Shown: piece by piece, positions 29,728 through 35,803 of the stretch
Numbering within the stretch: position 1 is the first letter of the stretch
Layout: every line of letters begins with the position of its first letter
Source of the DNA: Gracilaria domingensis
Taxonomy: Eukaryota; Rhodophyta; Florideophyceae; Gracilariales; Gracilariaceae
Assembly: GCA_022539475.1 (NCBI GenBank)
Contig: VCMS01000347.1
Location: 1 to 35,803, forward strand
DNA: 35,803 nt
Direction: 5' to 3'
The notes under the pieces: model-generated
What the model saw: only the letters and a program-made list of their open reading frames with translations
Told to the model about the DNA's origin: nothing
The model's database searches: none
Position numbers and translations under genes: made by a program

Positions 29728-32700
29728 TCAAACTTCTATGTGGATACACCACCGGCTTCGCGGAACCTCTCGTGCTTCACTCGCGCAAGTGGCTTATTCA
29801 GCATGTCGGCAACCATGGAATCCGTCGGGCAGTAGAACAGCACAATCGACTTGGCCTGCAGAGCTTCTCGAGTGAAGTGGAACCGAATTCAATGTGCTTG
29901 GTTCGCCTGTTCACCACTCCATTTCGAGCAAGGTCAATGCTGCCCTGGTTGTCAACATACATGGGAGTTGGTTCAACCAGCAGCTTCACAGACCCGTCTG
30001 CTTCCATGCCAATCACACTGCCAATGCCGTTCCAAAGTCGCCTAAGCCAGATCGCCTCCTTGGTGCCAGAGCACAAGCTCACGTACTCAGCCTCTGCACT
30101 CGACAGAGCAACTACCTCCTGTTGACGAGAAGACCACGACACAGCACCACCGCACATCATGAACAAGTATCCACTAGTGGACTTGCGGTTGGCAACATCG
30201 CCAGCCCAGTCAGAGTCCACATAGCCGTGCAGTTGCAAATCGGTGCTGGAGCCATACGTCAACCCGAACGTGGTAGTGCCATTGAGGTAGCGAAGAACAC
30301 GCTTGACCGCCTTCCAGTGAGTGTTTCCCGGCTTCTCAACATACTTGGCCAGCTTAGCCACAGCATATGAGATGTCTGGACGAGTTCCCACAGAGAGATA
30401 CATGAGGCAGCCAATCGCCTGACGATACGGTACATGCGTGAGCACTTCCTCCTCAACAGACAAGTCCACACCGCACTCCATAGGAGTGTCAACGGGTTTC
30501 GACAGCTGCATGCCAAATCGCTCCAGGACCTTGTTCGTGTACGCTGACTGAGTCAAGTACAGCTCTCGCTTGGTTCTGTCTCGATGGATTTCAAATCCAA
30601 GAACCATGCGAGCTTCTTTGAGGTCCTTCATGCGGAAACGACTTGACAGCTCTGCCTTCACACGTTCCACGGTTTTCATGCTCGGACTCGCAATCAGCAA
30701 GTCGTCACATACAGAGCAATGATAACCAAGAAACCCAGTATGATCCCGGTGTAGACACACTCGTCTGCGTCATTCGGCTTGAGGTGCATTTCACCAACAA
30801 GGAAGGCGTATATCTTGGCGTGCCACTGTCTTGGTGCTTGTCTAAGCCCATAGATCGCTTTCTTCAGTCGGCACACCAAGTCCTCCTTTCCCTGCTGTGT
30901 GAATCCCATTGGCTGCTCCATGTACACTGTCTCGTCAAGGTCACCGTTCAGAAAGGCAGTCTTCACATCCATCTGGTGCAAGTGGAAGTCTCGTACGGCA
31001 GTCACTGACAGGATCATTCTGATGGATGTGAACTTCACCACAGGTGCATATGTCTCTGAGAAGTCCACACCCTCGATCTGCAGGAAGCCTCTTGCAACCA
31101 CACGAGCCTTGTAACGCACTGTCGGTTCACCAGATGACGAAGCCTCATACTTCTGTACATACACCCACTTGGACGAAATCACGTTGCTGTCTGCTGGCCT
31201 TGGCACTAGATCCCATGTGTCATGCTCCATCAATGACTCGTACTCACTCTTCATCGCCTTCTTCCAAGCTTCGGAATCAGGACGTGACACTGCGTCACCG
31301 TACGACGAAGGAGTATCATCACTGGCTGTAAGGAAAGCACTGGCACCACGCCACCACGAGGATGGCGTCTTTCTCTGACGTGTGGATCTACGAAGGGGCT
31401 GCGTCTCTGTCACTTCCGGCTCATCTTGTGGAACTGGTGTGGTGTCTTCATCCGTACTGGCATTCGTGGTACTCTCATGAGAAGCTGGTGCAGAAGGATC
31501 ATCTTCAGAATGATCGGCGGATGTGTCGGAGGTTGGGGCTTCAGCAGATACCGACTTGTCGACCAAGTCGATATCCGCATAGTCCTCGTCTTCAGAGTGC
31601 TCGTCACTTTCAGTTGCAGAGCACTCGTCAAACCTCACATCTCGTGACACAATCACCTTCTTCTTCTGGCTGTCCCACAACTTGTACCCGTGGGAGCCTG
31701 AAGTGTACCCAATGAAGATGGCCTCCACTGCACGCTCTTCCAGCTTCTTCAACTTGTGATCAACCACCTTGTACCAGCAACGGCTACCAAACACACGCAG
31801 ATTGCTCAGATCAGGCTTCTGTCCATGCCACAGCTCAAACGGCGTCACGTCACTCGGAAGCGCTTTGCAGGTCACTCTGTTGCGCACATACACAGAAACA
31901 TTCAGAGCCTCAGCCCAAAAGCTTTTTGGCACATTCTTGTGATGCAACATTGACCTGACCAAGTCCATGAGTGTGCGGTTGAACCTCTCGGCAAGCCCGT
32001 TCTGCTGTGGATTATAAGGCACAGTTCGCTGATGCTCAATACCGTACTGCTCAAGCTTTTCGGAGAACCGATTGGACAAGTACTCACCACCATTGTCAGT
32101 GCGTAATGCACGCAACACACTCTTGCGAGCGGTGATGGTTAACACTTTCCTGCCCATCTGGTTCTCCACAAACCTGAGCCACTTGATGAACATCCGGAAC
32201 ACCTCATCCTTCGTCTTGAGCATGTACAAGAAGCAGTAGCGGCTGTGGTCATCGATGAATGTGACAAAGTAGTGCGAGCCTCCCAAGGACTTCACGTTCA
32301 CTGGACCCGATATATCAGAGTGTACCAGGTCCAGTACGTGTTCAGCTCGTTCCCCCCCTTGCTTGGGAGTCGGAGCACGGGTTGCTTTGCCCACTACACA
32401 AGAGCCACACACATCCAGCTTCTGAGCCACATCCACATTCAGACCTGACACAACACCGTTTCGAGCCATCTGCTTGATGCCTTCCACATTCACATGAGCC
32501 ATTCGAGCATGCCAAAGAGACAAGTCTGACACAAGCGCACTGTCCGTGTCCGTGAACTGATCTGCAGCAGTGCAAAGGTAGTACAGGTCTTTGACGCGGC
32601 GCCCAACGGCAACCACTTTTGACCCCTTGTACACACATACCTTTTCTTTGTCAAACACTACCGTGCAGCCCAGATCACAAATCTGTGACACAGACAACAA

Positions 32701-33755
32701 ATGGTACCGTAAGTTGGGCACGTGTACCACCTGCTTTAGCTTGCACTTACGCTTGGACCCTTCAACTGTCAGATCGAGCTCCACACTTCCGTGACCAACA
32801 GACTGCAACTTGGAATCATTGCCGATACTCACACCCGACGACACCTTTGTCTCGTACGTTTGGAACATTGAGTCATCATAAGTCATGTGCGCAGTAGCTC
32901 CAGAGTCAACAATCCAGTCACTGTTAGTGGCCTTGTCGGCACCATTCGCAATGAGGCATACAAAGTCAGAATCGCTGCCGCCCGTACCTTGCTCATCGTT
33001 GAGCGCGGTATGTACACTTGGGTGAGCAGCATCGATCTGATCCTTGTTAGCCCCATCACGTTGCTTTTTGAAACAGTTCTTCTGGATATGACCCTTTATG
33101 CCACAATAGTAACACACAACCGACTTCAATGACTTCCTACGAAACTGGCGTCCCAAGAGTGCAGCATCACACCGGACTCCTCCTTGGCACGATCACTCAT
33201 ACGTTGCTCTTCTTGCAATAGACGGCTCTTCACAAACTCCATGGTGAGTTGGCGATCTCCGATCGTGGTGTCAATTGCAACAATGAGGTGCTCAAAACGA
33301 TCCGGAAGTCCACATAGGCAGCCATAGCAATGTCCTCTTCTTCAACGTTGACGTCCATACTCTTGAGGTCGGAGGCCAAGTGCCGAACACGATTGATGAA
33401 TTGCAACATCTTCTCGTCCTCGCGCATTTTGACAGAGTAGAAGCACGTCTGGCGTTGATTCGGTTAGAAGAGTCTTACGTTGAAACACATTGCAAATGGC
33501 CTTCCATGCGTCAGCAGCAGTCTCGATGTCTCGAATGTGATCCAAGTGCTCGTCGGCAAGCGTGAGTCCAATGATAGCTCTAGCCCTTTCGTCGCGGATT
33601 TGCCACTTTACCAGTTCCTCTTCATCCGTGGGTGCAGAAGTGGTGAGATGGTTCTTGAGGTCTTTCAGTGCAAGTACATACTGAATCTTCTGCTTCCAAG
33701 TATGGAAGTTATCCTCACCCAACTTCTCGATCTTGAGCCCACTAAACGAGTCCAT
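29728..33755 (-). pseudogene. gag-pol of element 4, nearly complete but frameshifted
   Basis: ATG complement at 33753-33755 and stop complement at 29728-29730, giving 4028 nt in the copia order Gag, protease, integrase, RT, RNase H. Breaks: indels near 33434 and 33470, a base lost near 33320 (MAAYVDF against MAALCGL), one near 33170 (gtgtgatgct against gtgttgatgct), one in the RT YVDD codons near 30708, and a frameshift near 29885 in the last part of RNase H. Everything else is intact and closely matches the other copies. Confidence 0.92.
30694..33156 (-). CDS. Zinc knuckle, protease, integrase and RT open frame, element 4 (820 codons)
   Basis: Longest coding stretch in the window. CCHC CYYCGIKGHIQKNC at residues 15-28; protease DWIVDSG at 80-86; integrase HHCC (LWHARMAHV ... 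CGSC), core Asp in LVHSDISGP, LRTDNGGEYLS and Glu in NGLAERFNRTL; acidic linker (SATESDEHSEDEDYADIDL). RT follows from WDLVPRPADS through AFLNGDLDE to ALYV, where a missing base converts the YVDD region to VTTC and stop. The start shown is only a frame boundary created by the upstream frameshift, because the natural start is at 33755. RT would end before its catalytic aspartates in this reading. Confidence 0.88.
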   Translation of the reverse strand: MGRQFRRKSLKSVVCYYCGIKGHIQKNCFKKQRDGANKDQIDAAHPSVHTALNDEQGTGGSDSDFVCLIANGADKATNSDWIVDSGATAHMTYDDSMFQTYETKVSSGVSIGNDSKLQSVGHGSVELDLTVEGSKRKCKLKQVVHVPNLRYHLLSVSQICDLGCTVVFDKEKVCVYKGSKVVAVGRRVKDLYYLCTAADQFTDTDSALVSDLSLWHARMAHVNVEGIKQMARNGVVSGLNVDVAQKLDVCGSCVVGKATRAPTPKQGGERAEHVLDLVHSDISGPVNVKSLGGSHYFVTFIDDHSRYCFLYMLKTKDEVFRMFIKWLRFVENQMGRKVLTITARKSVLRALRTDNGGEYLSNRFSEKLEQYGIEHQRTVPYNPQQNGLAERFNRTLMDLVRSMLHHKNVPKSFWAEALNVSVYVRNRVTCKALPSDVTPFELWHGQKPDLSNLRVFGSRCWYKVVDHKLKKLEERAVEAIFIGYTSGSHGYKLWDSQKKKVIVSRDVRFDECSATESDEHSEDEDYADIDLVDKSVSAEAPTSDTSADHSEDDPSAPASHESTTNASTDEDTTPVPQDEPEVTETQPLRRSTRQRKTPSSWWRGASAFLTASDDTPSSYGDAVSRPDSEAWKKAMKSEYESLMEHDTWDLVPRPADSNVISSKWVYVQKYEASSSGEPTVRYKARVVARGFLQIEGVDFSETYAPVVKFTSIRMILSVTAVRDFHLHQMDVKTAFLNGDLDETVYMEQPMGFTQQGKEDLVCRLKKAIYGLRQAPRQWHAKIYAFLVGEMHLKPNDADECVYTGIILGFLVIIALYVTTC

Positions 33756-35001
33756 GATGTAAGAGAGGAACTGCAGCGAACCAGATAATGCGGTGGCAGA
33801 CAGGCGGCAATAGCAAACGACAGCGGTAAACAACAACAGCAAACAACAACAACAAACAACAACAAACAACAATAACAACAAACAACAACAACAATAAAGA
33901 TGAATAGTCGGGTGCAAAAGGAACTAAGATTCCTGGTACCCTAGGGAGTCGGACCCCTGACCCCCGGAGACTCTCCGGGTAAGAAACGACTTCTGCAGTC
34001 TACCTCCTCCTGCGTTCTAGGAGAAGGTGCGTCGCTCTCTACGAGACTTCCAGAGGATGGTTAATGACCGAAGATATGCCTTCACCAAGTAAAACCCTCT
34101 CTGGTCTCTTGCAAGAACTTGCGCGACCCTGAAACTGCAGGTACTATGACAAACCGAGGTACGCTTCTAGCAAGCAAACAATGAAGTTCACAAGCGGCCT
34201 GATCCTAAAAAGGAGGTCAGCCTACGACACGTCGCCTCCCCGCACCACCGAAGCAGTACGGATCAAAAGCTCGTTTCAGTTTGCCTTCGCCACAGATCAA
34301 GAACCCAACACAAAGTCAGGTCAGCAACAATAAAGGTGGACCACCTCCTGTCCAGTGCAGTACGTCACGGCACCCCGTCCACAAATGCCCCCGCGAAGAA
34401 TACCAGGTCTTTCGACCGACACCGTTATCTGCCCCTAAGGACCGGTGGGAAACTCGCAAGACGGAACAAATGCTTTGGTTCAAGCCGCCAGACTAACGTC
34501 CCCGATTGCTCGGATCAACCGCTCGTCGCACCGAAACTCAAGTGATCACCACACCTGCCGAGCACACACGCAGTGCACGGACTTCAACAGAAACGAATGC
34601 TGAGCACAACACACAAGTGCACAGACTTCAACAACACAAGGTCCTCAACCTCTCGGATCAGAACCCACAAAGACGACGTGGGGATCCCAACAATAATAAC
34701 AGAGGGAGACCAAACGAAGCGGATAGCGATCGACAACACGGGCAACAACGAGCGCCCAAACACAATCACGATAGAAAGTCAACGTCGAACCACCACCAAC
34801 AAAACGCCCTCAGGGAGGAACGAACGACCGAAAGAAGAAAGTCAACACCGACCAACGATACGGTCAACACACCCGACGCAACGGAGAAGGGAACGAAAGG
34901 GAAAACAGCGAAGCGGATGAACGGCGGTGAGGGAGAGCGGCGAGAATCAGCGGCGAGAGGGAACGATAACGGCAGAGGTCAGCGGGGCTGGGCCCATAAC
35001 C
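33756..35001 (-). other. Leader and primer binding site of element 4
   Basis: Inverted A leader with the CAA/GTT tract at 33830-33895 and the complement of the primer site at 34987-35001 (gctgggcccataacc). The conserved hairpins are present. The 175-codon plus-strand frame at 34506-35033 starts at TTG and has one Met near its end, so it is not called. Confidence 0.8.
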
Positions 35002-35785
35002 TGATAGAGGTTGAAGCTGAAAGGGAAGGTTGAAGAAAGGATGGGGAATGAAGGGAAGTTCGCCAGCTCTGGCTCGGAATTTACTTGGAGGCGCTCGAGT
35101 CACCGCTTATATAGAACTACTTTGCGCACCATCGCACAACTCCAACTCCAAGCAATACCTAAACCACTAGCTAGAGACACTCAATACTACCAATCATCTT
35201 CTAACATAACATGGTAACACTGCCACACTATCATGACAGCTTACAACAACAAAGCACAACAACGCACAACAGTGCACAACCGTGCACATCAAGTTACGTG
35301 CCTACACATAACCATGACCATGCACAGATTCACATAGTGCCAACACACTGTAATCCGTACACGCCACCATAACAGTTACGTACAAGCTCACCAACTAACA
35401 CGTCACCACAAACTCACTCCAAGTCCTACGTCACCAACAATACCACAGTGTAAACCTCTTGACAGCGCATCTACTCTTCACCATAGTGCCAAAGTCACAT
35501 GAAGCTGTCCTACATGTCCACGTACATACGTGTGTACCCTGTGCATCATGTACAGTATGCCCAGTGTACTAGCTACACACGTGTACCCCGGAAACAACCC
35601 ATTAGCGCCACAACACTTGTACGAACCACAATGCATATGACCATTTGCAGTAGCCAATCAGAAGCCCGTTTCACGTTGAGTTTGCGCAGAGGCGCATATG
35701 CGCTTTTCCAACGGCACCCTCCAAAACAGCCCATGCTCCCCAGCACTTTTGGTTTTCAGTGACAGCACAGGGTCAACATCCAACA
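35002..35785 (-). repeat. 5' LTR of element 4
   Basis: 784 bp, minus-strand TGTTGGATG to CTATCA. TATA complement at 35106-35113. Its 5' end abuts B sequence at 35786. Confidence 0.94.
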
Positions 35786-35803
35786 GCTGTTGCTTTCGTT
35801 GCC
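35786..35803 (+). other. Resumption of second B element
   Basis: gctgttgctttcgttgcc matches 21095-21112 of the complete B element with two swapped bases. It continues the sequence interrupted at 28928. Confidence 0.85.

Larger units (their letters stand above)
28929..35785 (-). mobile_element. Full-length family-A copia element, minus strand, inserted in a B element
   Basis: 6857 bp with two LTRs, primer site, leader, gag-pol and polypurine tract, inserted in the B 3' region. The flanks share GCTG (28925-28928 and 35786-35789). A fifth base depends on whether one A was lost at the right junction (agctg against a|gctg). The complete B copy reads ggaagctgttgtcttcg at this place, confirming the insertion site. 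Confidence 0.93.

Noticed and set aside
34356..34388. C-X4-H-X4-C resembling part of a zinc knuckle in an antisense leader frame
   Set aside because: The first cysteine of a CCHC is absent, the frame begins at TTG, and family B does not preserve it.
34506..35033. 175-codon antisense frame in the A leader (same at 14989-15516)
   Set aside because: It starts at TTG and has only one Met, near the end. It is low-complexity (Thr, Arg, Asn, Gln). The frame is not kept in elements 1 and 2 or in family B, although the DNA is similar.
1..35803. Naming the host organism
   Set aside because: Copia elements with half-tRNA priming are scattered across eukaryotes, and no host gene is present to place the window.

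Overview
The whole window is eukaryotic repeat DNA. It is a tandem and nested stack of Ty1/copia (Pseudoviridae-type) LTR retrotransposons, and I see no host gene, rRNA, tRNA gene or bacterial feature in it. The evidence is copia-order gag, protease, integrase, reverse transcriptase and RNase H in one reading frame, LTRs of about 780 and 989 bp with TATA boxes, purine tracts, and primer binding sites matching the anticodon-stem region of initiator tRNA-Met. That half-tRNA priming is known from Drosophila copia and yeast Ty5. The host lineage cannot be named from the sequence.

Two families occur. Family A is autonomous and about 6.85 kb: an LTR of about 780 bp, a 1.2 kb non-coding leader, a GTT-rich tract, a gag-pol frame of about 4.0 kb, a polypurine tract and an LTR. 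Family B is about 4.5 kb with 989 bp LTRs. It keeps the same primer site, leader and 3' end, but gag-pol is replaced by non-coding DNA holding about 16 short inverted repeats. B therefore looks like a non-autonomous derivative (LARD-like) that A supplies with proteins.

Layout: 1-1255 is a minus-strand remnant of a diverged A relative (gag, protease, start of integrase). 1256-25605 is a tandem A array of three internal regions that share LTRs (LTRs at 1256, 7323, 14237 and 24830). The first internal region is full length but decayed. The second is split in gag and continues inverted (9955-14180), with an extra inverted LTR; its junctions look like integration of a cDNA into itself. The third carries a young, complete B element (17871-22375) in integrase, flanked by the 5-bp duplication CAGGA. 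25606-26188 holds two B LTR fragments, one inserted at the TATA box of the other. 26189-28928 is the 5' part of a B element whose LTR is an A/B recombinant. A minus-strand, full-length A element (28929-35785) interrupts it, and B sequence resumes at 35786-35803.

No copy of gag-pol reads through intact as written. Many of the breaks are single-base losses in short homopolymers between otherwise nearly identical copies, so part of the apparent decay may be assembly error. The most unusual signals are (1) the array of hairpins with changing but complementary arms in family B, (2) a hairpin with compensatory changes that encloses the polypurine tract/LTR junction in both families, (3) the apparent self-integration structure, (4) the recombinant LTR linking A and B, and (5) TGTGCA-like hexamers spaced exactly 10 bp apart upstream of the TATA boxes.
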